From the NCBI GenBank assembly GCA_900315555.1, contig OMZN01000038.1, positions 1 to 61,561 on the forward strand: 61,561 nucleotides of DNA, in the 5' to 3' direction. A model generated the notes under the pieces. That model saw only the letters and a program-made list of their open reading frames with translations. It did not search any database and was not told the DNA's origin. Positions 7,922-17,088 of this stretch are shown in pieces; within the stretch, counting starts at the first letter, position 1; the number at the start of each line of letters is the position of its first letter. The translations under genes were made by a program, and so were the position numbers. Source of the DNA: an uncultured Eubacteriales bacterium (GTDB taxonomy: Bacteria > Bacillota > Clostridia > Peptostreptococcales > Anaerovoracaceae).

Positions 7922-9936
7922 GCATGGATGTCAGTGCACTTAAGGGGATCGGCCCCAAAAAGGCCGCCCGGCTGGAAAAAATGCATATCAGTACGGTTGA
8001 AGATCTGTTATATCTTTTCCCCAGGGACTATCAGGATCGACGCAGCACAACCGCTGTTGCGGATCTGCATGCGGCGGCAGCGGCTATGATTCATGTGGTG
8101 ATCCGCAGGGTGGACAGGCCTTTTTCCTATCGCAGGGGAAAGAAGAATATTCTCAGACTTCGTGTGGAGGACGCCAGCGGCAGCCTTGAGATTATCTATT
8201 TCAATGCGGCCTATCTGGGCAGCCGTTTTCATGCCGGCGAACGGATGTATTTTTACGGTTCCCCTAAGATGACAAAGGGCAGAATGCAGATGATACAGCC
8301 TGCTTTTTCTGAGGATATGGCACAGGAGGGCATTCTGCCGGTCTATCCCTTAACGGCCGGGATTGGAGAAGGGGAAATGCGCCGTATACAGCGGCAGGCA
8401 CAGCAGTATATTTCCACTATGGAAGATCCGCTGCCGGAAACGCTGCGGCAGGAGCATGGGCTTGTGCCGCTTCGGGAGGCCCTTTCGTGGATTCATTTCC
8501 CGCCGGATTCAGAGCGGCTCAAGAAGGCAAAGGCAAGGTTTATCTACGATGAGCTTCTGACCTTGCAGCTGGGTGTTCAGATGATGCGCAGGCAAACCGG
8601 CAGGGGGCAGGCAATGAAAGCGTCTGCAGAGCCGTTCATTCGACACATGCGTTTCCCGCTGACGGGTGCGCAGCAGCGTGTGATCGATGAGATCCTTTCT
8701 GACATGGCGCAGAAGAAAGCCATGTCCCGTCTGGTGCAGGGAGATGTGGGATCCGGCAAGACAGCCGTCGCTGAGGCAGCGCTGTTTGCTGCTGTCAAGA
8801 GCGGCCGGCAGGGTGCCCTGATGGTGCCTTCCGAGCTTTTGGCAAAGCAGCATTTTGCGAATCTGGCGGCAGACTATGCGCATTTTGGAATCCGCGTAGG
8901 CCTTCTGACCGGCAGCATGCCTGCTGCCGAGAAGCAGCGGCAGCTGGCGGCTCTGCAGGCAGGAGAAACGGATATCATCATCGGTACCCATGCCCTTTTG
9001 CAGCCGGATGTCGTCTTTGACCGACTCGGCCTGGTGGTTACCGATGAACAGCATCGATTCGGCGTCACCCAGCGGAAAACATTGGCCGAAAAGGGAGATA
9101 CACCCGATATCCTGGTCATGACAGCGACACCTATTCCGCGTACATTGGCGGTCGTTCTCTATGGCGATATGGATATCTCCGTGATCGATGAGCTTCCGCC
9201 TGGCAGGAAGCCGATCCTTACCAAGGCTGTCACAGAGAAGGCCAGAGACAAGGTTTATCGCTTTGTCGGTGAAGAGGTGGCCGCCGGCCGGCAGGCGTAT
9301 GTCGTGGCACCGCTGGTCGCAGACAGCGAGGTCATGGAGGCAAAGAGCGCGAAAGGGCTCTACAGGGAACTGCAGCAGCGATTCGGTTCCTCTGTGCGGG
9401 TTGGCCTGGTGCATGGTGAGATGCGGCAGGAAGAAAAGGATGCAGCCATGCAGGCTTTTGCTGAAGGACGCTGTGATGTTCTTGTGGCTACTGTTGTCAT
9501 TGAGGTGGGCATCCATGTAGCTAATGCCAGTGTCATGGTTATTGAAAACAGTGAACATTTCGGTGCCGCGCAGCTGCACCAGCTGCGCGGGCGCGTCGGG
9601 CGTGGTGCCGCGCAGAGCTACTGCATTCTGCTCTGCGGAAAGAATGCCGGCGAGACGGCGCGCAGCCGTGCCAGAATTATGACCGAAAGCAGCGATGGAT
9701 TTTATATTGCAGAACAGGATCTTGCACTGCGCGGCCCCGGTGAAATCTTCGGAGAGCGTCAGCATGGCCTGCCGGATCAGAAGCTGATCAGCCTTCTGCG
9801 GCGCACCGATCTCATGGCGGATTGCCGGAAAATGGCAGAAGATATTTTGCAGGAGGATCCGGGGCTGCAGGCGCATCCTCTGCTGCGAAGACGGGTGGAG
9901 CGCGTCTTTGGCGCCGATGTGCGGATGATCATCTGA
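7918..9936 (+). CDS. recG: ATP-dependent DNA helicase RecG
   Basis: Double-stranded DNA helicase that regresses stalled replication forks and processes branched DNA. The 672 residues show the N-terminal helix-hairpin-helix/wedge (LKGIGPKKAARLEKMHI, then the OB fold with YRRGKKNILRLRVEDASGSL), Walker A GDVGSGKTAVAEAAL (about residue 280), DEQHRFG in place of a DEAD box, MTATPIPRTL, and the C-terminal QLRGRVGRG motif VI. Length is typical. The ATG at 7918 overlaps the Asp23 stop; a second ATG at 7924 would also fit. Confidence 0.97.
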   Translation: MSMDVSALKGIGPKKAARLEKMHISTVEDLLYLFPRDYQDRRSTTAVADLHAAAAAMIHVVIRRVDRPFSYRRGKKNILRLRVEDASGSLEIIYFNAAYLGSRFHAGERMYFYGSPKMTKGRMQMIQPAFSEDMAQEGILPVYPLTAGIGEGEMRRIQRQAQQYISTMEDPLPETLRQEHGLVPLREALSWIHFPPDSERLKKAKARFIYDELLTLQLGVQMMRRQTGRGQAMKASAEPFIRHMRFPLTGAQQRVIDEILSDMAQKKAMSRLVQGDVGSGKTAVAEAALFAAVKSGRQGALMVPSELLAKQHFANLAADYAHFGIRVGLLTGSMPAAEKQRQLAALQAGETDIIIGTHALLQPDVVFDRLGLVVTDEQHRFGVTQRKTLAEKGDTPDILVMTATPIPRTLAVVLYGDMDISVIDELPPGRKPILTKAVTEKARDKVYRFVGEEVAAGRQAYVVAPLVADSEVMEAKSAKGLYRELQQRFGSSVRVGLVHGEMRQEEKDAAMQAFAEGRCDVLVATVVIEVGIHVANASVMVIENSEHFGAAQLHQLRGRVGRGAAQSYCILLCGKNAGETARSRARIMTESSDGFYIAEQDLALRGPGEIFGERQHGLPDQKLISLLRRTDLMADCRKMAEDILQEDPGLQAHPLLRRRVERVFGADVRMII

Positions 9937-9981
9937 CAGGACCTTGTGCGGCGGCAACGGATATAAGGAAAGGAAGGAACA

Positions 9982-10518
9982 ATGCGCATTATAGCAGGAG
10001 AATATAAAGGAAGACGGCTGGAGAGTCCGGCAGATCAAACGATCCGACCTACGGCGGACAAGGTGAAGGAGGCGCTGTTTTCCATTCTTCATCCGGTGAT
10101 TTATGGCGCCCGCGTATGCGATTTGTTTGCCGGAACAGGCAACCTCGGTTTGGAGGCGCTTTCGCGCGGTGCCGCGCGGTGCTGGTTCGGCGATCAGAGT
10201 ATGTCCAGCATTCGCCTTATCCGTGCCAATGTGGAAAAGTGCGGTGCGCAGGAGCAGGCAGAAGTCATTCGGGGAGATTATCGTAAAGTGCTCTCCAGGC
10301 TGCCGGAGCCGGTCGATATCTTTTTTTTGGATCCGCCTTACGGAAAAGGCCTTTTGGAGAAGGCAGCATCCATGATCAAAGAGCTGGCGCTGCTTTCTGA
10401 AGACGGTATCCTGGTCTGCGAGCACCGTCGCGATGAGGTGCTTCCAGAAACGCTGGCGGGTTTTCAGAAGTACAAAGAGCGGGCGTATGGGAAAGTTGTA
10501 CTTTCTTTTTACATATGA
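9982..10518 (+). CDS. rsmD: 16S rRNA (guanine966-N2)-methyltransferase
   Basis: SAM-dependent methyltransferase of 178 residues that modifies G966 of 16S rRNA. MRIIAGEYKGRRLESP is the family start; VCDLFAGTGNLGLEALSRGA is the SAM-binding motif I and FFLDPPYGKG the catalytic NPPY-type motif. GGAAAGGAAGGA precedes the ATG. The adjacent coaD is the usual Firmicutes neighbour, and a likely coaD promoter lies across its 3' end. Confidence 0.95.
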   Translation: MRIIAGEYKGRRLESPADQTIRPTADKVKEALFSILHPVIYGARVCDLFAGTGNLGLEALSRGAARCWFGDQSMSSIRLIRANVEKCGAQEQAEVIRGDYRKVLSRLPEPVDIFFLDPPYGKGLLEKAASMIKELALLSEDGILVCEHRRDEVLPETLAGFQKYKERAYGKVVLSFYI

Positions 10519-10524
10519 TAGAAT
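10496..10524 (+). promoter_or_regulatory. Probable promoter of coaD operon
   Basis: TTGTAC (10496-10501), 17 bases, TAGAAT (10519-10524) with an upstream TG that would make an extended -10. It overlaps the last codons of rsmD. The resulting leader carries a GC-rich hairpin (10574-10606). Confidence 0.45.
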
Positions 10525-10573
10525 CGAATTACATTGCTGCAGCTGTGCTGCAAGGCAATTTTCGGTCTAGGTT

Positions 10574-10606
10574 CTGCCAGGCCCGGCAAAAGACCCGGGT
10601 GGGCAG
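10574..10606 (+). other. GC-rich leader hairpin upstream of coaD
   Basis: CTGCC (10574-10578) and GCCCGG pair with CCGGGT and GGGCAG (10601-10606) around a short A-rich loop. No T run follows, so it is not a normal terminator; it may shape the leader or stabilise the 5' end. The coaD ribosome binding site AGGAGGA starts eight bases later. Confidence 0.4.
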
Positions 10607-10629
10607 GATGAGCAGGAGGAAATGACAAA

Positions 10630-11118
10630 ATGAACAAAGCACTCTTTGCTGGTTCCTTCGACCCGTTGACTTGCGGTCATCTTGACTTGATCCGGCGCTC
10701 ATCGAAGCTGTGCGATGAACTGGTCGTCGGGGTGATCTGCAATCCATCGAAGATGCCGCTCTTTAATATCGAGGAGCGCACTGCAATGATCCGGGAGGTT
10801 ACGGCAGACATTCCCAACGTACGTGTCGATGCCTTTACCGGCTTGCTTGCTGATTACGTCAATCAAAACGGATTCAATATCGTGGTGCGGGGGCTGCGGA
10901 GCAGTACGGATTTCGAATATGAGATTCAGATGGCGCAGATGAATGCCAGACTTTATGCAGACAACGTAGAGACTGTGTTCCTGATGACTGATCCCAGATT
11001 CTCCTATATGAGCTCTTCCATGGGCAAAGAAGTCTGCTCGTTGGGCGGCAGTATCAAGGGCCTTGTTCCCGATCTGATCCTGGAGAAGATGCACGAGAAA
11101 TACGATGGAGGAAAATAA
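10630..11118 (+). CDS. coaD: Phosphopantetheine adenylyltransferase
   Basis: Fourth step of coenzyme A synthesis: transfers AMP to 4'-phosphopantetheine, giving dephospho-CoA. 162 residues. FAGSFDPLTCGHLDLIRRS holds the TxGH nucleotidyltransferase motif, VVRGLRSSTDFEYEIQMA the pantetheine-binding region, and FSYMSSSMGKEV the ISSS-type signature. AGGAGGA precedes the ATG. The next gene starts on the base after its stop codon, so translation is likely coupled. Confidence 0.97.
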   Translation: MNKALFAGSFDPLTCGHLDLIRRSSKLCDELVVGVICNPSKMPLFNIEERTAMIREVTADIPNVRVDAFTGLLADYVNQNGFNIVVRGLRSSTDFEYEIQMAQMNARLYADNVETVFLMTDPRFSYMSSSMGKEVCSLGGSIKGLVPDLILEKMHEKYDGGK

Positions 11119-11715
11119 ATGAAAGTACTGGATCTGTTAGCCGAAATCGAGGAAATCGTGGATACAAGCTCCGGGGTACCGCTGACGGGAAAGATCATGG
11201 TGGATGCCAACGAGCTTCTGCAGATCGTGAGCGACATCAAGGATGCCCTGCCTGATGATATTCAGCAGGCGCAGTGGATTAAGAACGAGCGCGACAGAAT
11301 CCTCGGAGAGGCAAAATCAGAATACGAAACCATTATTCGCAACGCAGAGCAGCAGGCAGAGGATATGATCGAGACTAGTGATATCCTGGCCAAGGCAAGA
11401 GAGAAAGCTGAGGATACACGCAGAACGACAGAGGACAGCGTGCGGCAGCTGAAACTGTCCACCTATGACTATGTCGACCGCATTCTCTTTGATTTCCAGG
11501 GAAAGATGGACGATCTATCAAACACCTACTTCAATGATATGTTCAAATCCTTGGAGGAAACGTTCAATTCCATCAATGCCACCCTGGCTTCCAACCGCGA
11601 TGAGATCAAGGAAATGGCTTACCGCACTTCCATGAACCTGGAGGGTGAGCTGGTTCGCCGCAGCGAAAGCGAGGATGCGATGGAAGACGATTATGAGGAT
11701 GATTACGAGGACTGA
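11119..11715 (+). CDS. Coiled-coil protein resembling ATP synthase subunit B/H
   Basis: 198 residues, almost wholly charged alpha helix. After a short N-terminal LLAEIEEIVDTSSGVPLTGK region, residues ~50-115 form a long heptad-like coiled coil (NERDRILGEAKSEYETIIRN and beyond), and the protein ends in an acidic tail (DAMEDDYEDDYED). Proteins of this type stand between coaD and the tmcAL gene in many Clostridia and are annotated loosely as ATPase or V-type subunit H; the actual function is unknown to me. Cytoplasmic. The stop overlaps the tmcAL start. Confidence 0.75.
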   Translation: MKVLDLLAEIEEIVDTSSGVPLTGKIMVDANELLQIVSDIKDALPDDIQQAQWIKNERDRILGEAKSEYETIIRNAEQQAEDMIETSDILAKAREKAEDTRRTTEDSVRQLKLSTYDYVDRILFDFQGKMDDLSNTYFNDMFKSLEETFNSINATLASNRDEIKEMAYRTSMNLEGELVRRSESEDAMEDDYEDDYED

Positions 11716-13007
11716 TGAGAGTACTGGGCATCATCGCTGAATATGATCCGATACACAACGGCCATATGCATCATCTGCTGGAAAGCAGGAAGATGTGTAG
11801 GGCCGATTTTTCCGTGGCGGTGATGTCAGGCGACCTTACGCAGCGCGGTGAGCCAGCCATGCTGGATAAGTGGACGCGTGCAGAAATGGCGGTTCGGTCA
11901 GGCATTGACCTGGTCATTGAACTGCCGGCGGTTTATGCGACGGGCAGCGCGGAGATCTTCTGCCGCGGCGGGGTGCAGATGCTGCGTGCTTTAGGCTGTG
12001 TAACGGATATGTCGTTTGGCAGCGAGGCCGGTGATCTTGAGATTCTGACCGCGGTTGCTTCGCTTCTCGGAGAGGAGCCGGATGCATACCGGAGGATACT
12101 CCGCCGCTTTCTCGATGAAGGCAGAACCTTTCCTAAAGCACGTGAACTTGCGGTGAAAGAGCTTCTTGGCGAGGCGGCTGCCCGCGTTATGCTGTCTCCC
12201 AACAATATCCTGGCAATTGAATACCTTAAGGCACTGCAGACGCTTGGCGGCGGCATTCGTCCCCACACGGTCAAGCGGCAGGGCGCCGGCCATGACAGCT
12301 GCTGCGGCCTGTATGACATGGACGGCGGCACACCGGTTTCTGCAAGTATGATCCGCCATGCGGTGACCGGTTTTTCAGCCATGCAGTGCGAAGCCGGCAC
12401 AGAAAAAAAACAGGCGCAGGTTCCGGCACAGGAAGAGAGCAGGACTCTGCTGCAGGCACTGCGGGAGTCCATGCCCCAGGCGGCGGCGGATATTCTGATA
12501 CAGCATATGGATGCCGCCGCAGATCCGGCGGTGCTGTGGCCTTTCATACGTGCCAGAATCCTGCAGAGCGATCCGGCCGTGCTGGCAGCAGCGGCCGGTG
12601 TCACGGAGGGAATAGAGCATCGGCTGCTTCGTTTTATACGGAGCAGGGACAATTTTGAAGACTATGTGGATGCGGTTCGATCCGGCCGGTATACCAGGGG
12701 CGCTGTAAAAAGGATGCTGCTGCATATTCTCCTTGGGATGCGCGGGGAGGACATCGCGCCGGCGCCGGCCTGCCTGCGCGTTTTGGCTATGAACCGGCAG
12801 GGGCGCCTGCTGCTGCGCCGGATTCATGATACAGGCTGTGCCAAGGTACCCGTGGTGACCAATATCAATAAGCTGGAAAGCCTGCGTGAAAATCGAATGC
12901 TGGGGCTTGATATCCTGGCAGCGGATATCTATAATCTCGCTACGGGGAGAAACCTGTATCGATGGGCCGACCAGGTTAAAATGCCGTATGTGGAGCGGGA
13001 TGAATAG
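11715..13007 (+). CDS. tmcAL: tRNA(Met) cytidine acetate ligase
   Basis: Member of the YlbM/TmcAL family, which uses ATP and acetate to form N4-acetylcytidine at the wobble base of elongator tRNA-Met. 430 residues. The nucleotidyltransferase start VLGIIAEYDPIHNGHMHHL carries the HxGH motif; VMSGDLTQRGEPAMLDKWTR and SGIDLVIELP follow. A small domain fills the C-terminal half. The neighbouring ackA links acetate metabolism to the same segment, though it has its own promoter. Confidence 0.93.
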   Translation: MRVLGIIAEYDPIHNGHMHHLLESRKMCRADFSVAVMSGDLTQRGEPAMLDKWTRAEMAVRSGIDLVIELPAVYATGSAEIFCRGGVQMLRALGCVTDMSFGSEAGDLEILTAVASLLGEEPDAYRRILRRFLDEGRTFPKARELAVKELLGEAAARVMLSPNNILAIEYLKALQTLGGGIRPHTVKRQGAGHDSCCGLYDMDGGTPVSASMIRHAVTGFSAMQCEAGTEKKQAQVPAQEESRTLLQALRESMPQAAADILIQHMDAAADPAVLWPFIRARILQSDPAVLAAAAGVTEGIEHRLLRFIRSRDNFEDYVDAVRSGRYTRGAVKRMLLHILLGMRGEDIAPAPACLRVLAMNRQGRLLLRRIHDTGCAKVPVVTNINKLESLRENRMLGLDILAADIYNLATGRNLYRWADQVKMPYVERDE

Positions 13008-13060
13008 GATGCGGATGCGCTCTTAAAAAGCCGGCAGGGAAGATAATTATACGCCTCTAC

Positions 13061-13089
13061 TTGAAAGAAAAGGCGCGATACCCTATAAT
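13061..13089 (+). promoter_or_regulatory. Promoter of ackA
   Basis: TTGAAA (13061-13066), 17 bases, TATAAT (13084-13089), about 100 bases before the ackA ATG. Confidence 0.8.
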
Positions 13090-13190
13090 AAAATGGCTGG
13101 CGGCCTGTGAAAAGCAGGATTGCGGCAGGATCAGCTGACATATCACGACCTGCCTTGGGCGGTCGATCAAAAACATACAAGGAGTTGGAA

Positions 13191-14393
13191 ATGAAGGTAT
13201 TAGTTATCAATTGTGGCAGTTCCTCACTCAAGTATCAGGTGCTTGACATGGAACATGAAAATCTTCTGGCCAAGGGGCTGGTGGAGAGAATCGGCATCGA
13301 AGGGTCTGTTATTACACATACCAAGATCGGTGCAGAGGACAAATGGGTCAATGAGACGCCGATGCCCACGCATAAGGAAGCTATCCAGCAGGTGCTGGAC
13401 GCCATTATCGACAAAGATCACGGTGTCATCGCCAGCATGGATGAGCTTGGTGCGGTAGGCCATCGCGTAGTGCATGCCGGTGAAAAGTATGCGCATAGTG
13501 TACTGATCGATGACGATGTGATTCGCGCATTGGAGGACTGCATTGACCTGGCACCGCTGCACAATCCGCCCAACCTTCTGGGTATCGAGGCCTGCCGGGA
13601 GCTGATGCCGGACACACCGATGGTAGCTGTGTTCGATACGGCCTTCCATCAAACCATGCCGCCGGAATCCTACATTTATGCACTGCCGTACGAGTACTAT
13701 GAAAAGTACGGCGTCAGAAGATACGGCTTCCACGGTACCAGCCACAAATATGTAGCACAGAGAGCTGCTGACATCCTCAATGTCAGTCTGGATGATCTGA
13801 AGCTGATCACCTGCCACCTGGGCAATGGTGCTTCTGTATCGGCAGTTAAACGCGGCAAGTGCATTGATACCTCCATGGGTTTCACACCGCTTGAAGGTCT
13901 GGTTATGGGTACGCGCTGCGGCGATATTGATCCGGCGATCGTGGAGTTCATCGGACAGAAAGAGAATATGACGCAGGCTGAAGTCAACCAGGTCCTTAAC
14001 AAGAAATCCGGTGTACTGGGTATCTCCGGCATTTCCTCCGACTTCAGAGACCTCGAGGATGCGGCGGAGAAGGGCGACGAAAGAGCGCAGCTGGCGCTGA
14101 AGGTTTTCGCCCACAAAGTGCGTTTCTATATCGGTGCTTACATCGCTGAAATGAACGGTGTTGATGCTCTGGTCTTTACCGCTGGCGTAGGTGAGAACGA
14201 TATGGGTATGCGTGATATTATCTGCAACGATCTGGGTAATCTCGGCATTAAGCTGGATGTTGTCAAGAACAGAGTACGCGGCAAGGAAACCATTATTTCC
14301 AGAGACGATTCTCCGGTTAAGATCATCCTGATTCCGACAAACGAAGAGCTGATGATTGCAAGAGACACCGTGGAGATTGTGGAAGGACGTTAG
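13191..14393 (+). CDS. ackA: Acetate kinase
   Basis: Interconverts acetyl phosphate plus ADP and acetate plus ATP; the substrate-level ATP step of acetogenic fermentation. 400 residues. [18 protein letters not shown] is the N-terminal phosphate-binding signature; [33 protein letters not shown] and [14 protein letters not shown] are all present with active-site residues. I start at 13191 after ACAAGGAG; an in-frame start at 13107 would add 28 residues with no family match. No pta gene is adjacent. Confidence 0.98.
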   Translation: MKVLVINCGSSSLKYQVLDMEHENLLAKGLVERIGIEGSVITHTKIGAEDKWVNETPMPTHKEAIQQVLDAIIDKDHGVIASMDELGAVGHRVVHAGEKYAHSVLIDDDVIRALEDCIDLAPLHNPPNLLGIEACRELMPDTPMVAVFDTAFHQTMPPESYIYALPYEYYEKYGVRRYGFHGTSHKYVAQRAADILNVSLDDLKLITCHLGNGASVSAVKRGKCIDTSMGFTPLEGLVMGTRCGDIDPAIVEFIGQKENMTQAEVNQVLNKKSGVLGISGISSDFRDLEDAAEKGDERAQLALKVFAHKVRFYIGAYIAEMNGVDALVFTAGVGENDMGMRDIICNDLGNLGIKLDVVKNRVRGKETIISRDDSPVKIILIPTNEELMIARDTVEIVEGR

Positions 14394-14486
14394 GCAGTCC
14401 GGCTGTAAGCTTTTTCCGGGATGGATCGGATTTTTCTGCTGTAGAGCTGATTCGGCGAAGTTCTTTCCGTCCGTTGGAAATAGTTG

Positions 14487-14516
14487 TTGACAGTGATACT
14501 AAATGCAGTATATAAT
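14487..14516 (+). promoter_or_regulatory. Promoter of rpmF
   Basis: TTGACA (14487-14492), 18 bases, TATAAT (14511-14516). Consensus hexamers, 57 bases before the rpmF ATG. Confidence 0.85.
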
Positions 14517-14573
14517 TTGAATGTTGACACAAGAAAATGACCCTAAGGGTTCGGATAAAAAGGAGGTGTAGAA

Positions 14574-14747
14574 ATGGCAGTTCCCAAGAGGAAAACTTCT
14601 AAAGCGAAGAGAGATTCCAGACGCAGTCCCAACATGAAGATGAAGGCGCCCGGACTTTCCATTTGCCCTCAGTGCCACGAGCCTAAGCTTCCGCACAGAG
14701 TTTGCCCGAATTGCAACTACTACGACGGGAAGAATGTTGTAGACTAA
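14574..14747 (+). CDS. rpmF: 50S ribosomal protein L32
   Basis: 57-residue large-subunit ribosomal protein. It starts [18 protein letters not shown] and has two CxxC pairs (CPQC and CPNC) for zinc, ending [19 protein letters not shown] lies upstream of the ATG. Usually preceded in Firmicutes by the DUF177/YceD gene; here ackA is immediately upstream and DUF177 is absent. Own promoter and terminator. Confidence 0.96.
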   Translation: MAVPKRKTSKAKRDSRRSPNMKMKAPGLSICPQCHEPKLPHRVCPNCNYYDGKNVVD

Positions 14748-14762
14748 GGCATGAAACAAAGA

Positions 14763-14796
14763 GACCTTTCGGCATGATGCCGAAGGGTCTTTTTTT
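14763..14796 (+). terminator. Terminator of rpmF
   Basis: GACCTTTCGGCAT pairs with ATGCCGAAGGGTC around a very short loop (14763-14789), followed by a run of Ts to 14796. Confidence 0.92.
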
Positions 14797-14911
14797 GATC
14801 CATGTTTTTGGATCGAACAGGATCACAGAAATCCTGCCTGGCTATCCTGATATCGCAGGGAATGCAAACTGGGCAGGCAGCCTGTGAAGAAAAAAACCGG
14901 CAATAAAAAAA

Positions 14912-14968
14912 GGCTCTTCCGCACGGTCAATAGTAAGGTTTAAGAAGGAGAGACCGGCGGGAAGAGCC
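14912..14968. terminator. Long hairpin, probable bidirectional terminator after asd
   Basis: GGCTCTTCC (14912-14920) pairs with GGAAGAGCC (14960-14968), with an inner CGGTC/GACCG. A run of As on the left becomes a T run for minus-strand transcripts of asd; TTTTT follows on the right. The base of the stem lies 25 bases beyond the asd stop. Confidence 0.8.
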
Positions 14969-14993
14969 TGTTTTTACTTTATGGAGAAATGTG

Positions 14994-15992
14994 TTATTCC
15001 TTGATCAGTTCTTCGGCGATCTGCACTGTATTGGTTGCAGCACCCTTACGAATGTTATCAGCGACTACCCACATGTTGATACCGTAATCCACGGAAAAAT
15101 CACGACGGATTCTTCCTACGTAAACTTCATTGGTACCCTCCGCTTCGCGGGCAAGGGGATAGACGTTGTTGGCAGGATCGTCCTGCACGATGACACCAGG
15201 GAAATCAGCCAGAGTCTGGCGCAGCTCGTCTAAGTCAAAGTCGTTATAGAATTCCACGTTGATGGATTCGGAGTGCGCACCGAAGACAGGAACACGCACC
15301 GTGGTGGCTGTCACTTTGATGCTGTCATCACCGAGGATTTTGTGCGTCTCATTGATCATCTTCATCTCTTCTTTGGTGTAGCCGTTGTCCTCAAACACAT
15401 CGATATGAGGCAGGCAGTTGCCAGCAATGGGATGCGGATAGGCCAGGTTGGTGTCGTGGCCGGCCAGACCGTTTTTGAGATCCTGGATACCCTTCATGCC
15501 TGAGCCGCTGACTGCCTGGTAGGTGGAGTAGACCACGCGCTTGATCTTATATTTGTCATGAAGCGCTTTCAGGGGCAGCATCGCCTGGATGGTAGAGCAG
15601 TTAGGGTTAGCGATAATGCCTTTCTTTCTGTTCTTGATCGCCTCGGGATTGACCTCGGGGACAACCAGGGGTACATCGGGATCCATGCGCCACTGTGAAG
15701 AGTTGTCAACGACAGTGACACCGTGGGCAGCCGCAATCGGCGCATATTTGGCAGAAACACTGCCGCCGGCCGAAAACAAGGCAATATCGATGGGCTTGTC
15801 GAAGGAATGTTCGTTGAGTTCCTCCACGATATAGTCCTTGCCCTTGAATGTCACGGTTTTGCCTGCCGATCTTGCAGACGCCATAATATATAAGTTGTCA
15901 AATGGAAAATCTTCTTCTTCGAGAACTTTGAGGAAGGTCGTGCCGACAACACCTGTAGCGCCTACAACAGCAAGATTTGGCTTCTTGTTCAT
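14994..15992 (-). CDS. asd: Aspartate-semialdehyde dehydrogenase
   Basis: NADPH-dependent reduction of aspartyl phosphate to aspartate semialdehyde, the branch point to lysine/diaminopimelate, threonine and methionine. 332 residues. NLAVVGATGVVGTTFLKVLE is the nucleotide-binding start; ANPNCSTIQAMLPL holds the catalytic cysteine; GSGMKGIQDL and PHPIAGNCLPHI are family segments. Ribosome binding site TAGGAGGTAAGG on the minus strand. Alone on its strand between rpmF and uppP, with its own promoter; no lysine riboswitch is visible in the short leader. Confidence 0.97.
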   Translation of the reverse strand: MNKKPNLAVVGATGVVGTTFLKVLEEEDFPFDNLYIMASARSAGKTVTFKGKDYIVEELNEHSFDKPIDIALFSAGGSVSAKYAPIAAAHGVTVVDNSSQWRMDPDVPLVVPEVNPEAIKNRKKGIIANPNCSTIQAMLPLKALHDKYKIKRVVYSTYQAVSGSGMKGIQDLKNGLAGHDTNLAYPHPIAGNCLPHIDVFEDNGYTKEEMKMINETHKILGDDSIKVTATTVRVPVFGAHSESINVEFYNDFDLDELRQTLADFPGVIVQDDPANNVYPLAREAEGTNEVYVGRIRRDFSVDYGINMWVVADNIRKGAATNTVQIAEELIKE

Positions 15993-16033
15993 TTCCTTAC
16001 CTCCTATGTGTTGAAACGATTAGCAATGACTAG

Positions 16034-16062
16034 ATTTTACCACTCTGCCGCTGCGGTTTCAA
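16034..16062 (-). promoter_or_regulatory. Promoter of asd
   Basis: On the minus strand: TTGAAA (16062-16057), 17 bases, TAAAAT (16039-16034), 41 bases before the asd ATG. Confidence 0.75.
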
Positions 16063-16221
16063 TATCTAATGATCGCCTGATGCGTAAGGATAACGTGGTT
16101 TTCATACGTTTTCATAACGGTTTTGTAAGAAAAAGGCGATCCAGGCAGCGGCGGGTGTCAAAATAACGGAATCATGATATAATACAAATACTTATGGATT
16201 TTTCAGGAGGGGACAAAACGA

Positions 16222-17064
16222 ATGGCAACATTGACATATCTGCAGGCGATCATCCTGGGACTGGTGCAGGGACTGGCGGAATTTCTGCCCATCAGCAGCA
16301 GCGGGCATCTGGCTCTGCTGCAGTATTTCTTCGGCATCAGCGGGGATTCGGTTCTGCTGTTTACTGTACTATTGCATGTTGGTACGCTGGTTTCGGTTTT
16401 TATCTGCTATTGGCATGATATCGTGGCGCTGTTTGCGGAGCTTGTTTTCACGCTGGCGGACATATTCCGCGGCAGGGGACCGCAGATTAACAAGACACCG
16501 CACAGGCGTCTGCTCTTCATGATCATCGTGGCAACGATTCCTACCGGGATCATAGGCGTTCTGTTCAACAATACCTTCGAGAGCTTTTACAGCAATATCG
16601 TGGTCATCGGCTGCGGCCTTTTGATCACCGGTGTGATCCTCAAGGTGGCGGAAAAACTGGGCAACGGCAAGAAGAAGGTTATGCGCATGAACTACCGCAA
16701 TGCAATCTTTACGGGGATTATGCAGGGCATTGCAATCACGCCCGGCATCTCACGGTCGGGATCCACGCTGTTCGGCAGTCTGGTCAGCGGCCTTGAGCGG
16801 AAATTCGCTGTCAAGTTTGCCTTTCTGATCTCGATTCCTTCCATTCTGGGATCCTTTGTGATGGAGCTGCCCAAAGCTGTGCAGGCGGGGACCCAGGGGG
16901 TGTCCATGGGTCCGGTTCTGGTTGGTGTATTAGTAGCTGCTATCAGCGGCATCATTGCTATTCGCTGGATGATCCGTGTGGTTTCCAATAAAAAGCTGAG
17001 CGGGTTCAGCTACTACGTGTGGGTTCTGGGCGTATTCGTCATTGTCTGGGGTATCACGCACTAA
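16222..17064 (+). CDS. uppP: Undecaprenyl-diphosphatase
   Basis: Integral membrane phosphatase (BacA type) that recycles undecaprenyl diphosphate to the monophosphate lipid carrier used for wall and surface polymers. 280 residues. ILGLVQGLAEFLPISSSGHL is the family signature with the catalytic Glu and Ser/His, and ITPGISRSGSTLFGSL the second conserved loop. TTTCAGGAGGGG precedes the ATG; a TATAAT box lies at 16178-16183 with a poor -35. Its job fits the large polymer locus further right. Confidence 0.96.
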   Translation: MATLTYLQAIILGLVQGLAEFLPISSSGHLALLQYFFGISGDSVLLFTVLLHVGTLVSVFICYWHDIVALFAELVFTLADIFRGRGPQINKTPHRRLLFMIIVATIPTGIIGVLFNNTFESFYSNIVVIGCGLLITGVILKVAEKLGNGKKKVMRMNYRNAIFTGIMQGIAITPGISRSGSTLFGSLVSGLERKFAVKFAFLISIPSILGSFVMELPKAVQAGTQGVSMGPVLVGVLVAAISGIIAIRWMIRVVSNKKLSGFSYYVWVLGVFVIVWGITH

Positions 17065-17088
17065 AGCGGTAATGATAGAGGAGCATGC

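Noticed and set aside
8509-10425. 638-codon open frame on the minus strand across recG and rsmD
   Set aside because: It lies opposite the well-supported recG and rsmD reading frames and shows no family motif; long antisense frames arise here from codon bias of G+C-richer genes.
15993-16033. Lysine riboswitch in the asd leader
   Set aside because: The leader from the promoter at 16034 to the ATG is only about 40 bases, too short for a lysine riboswitch.
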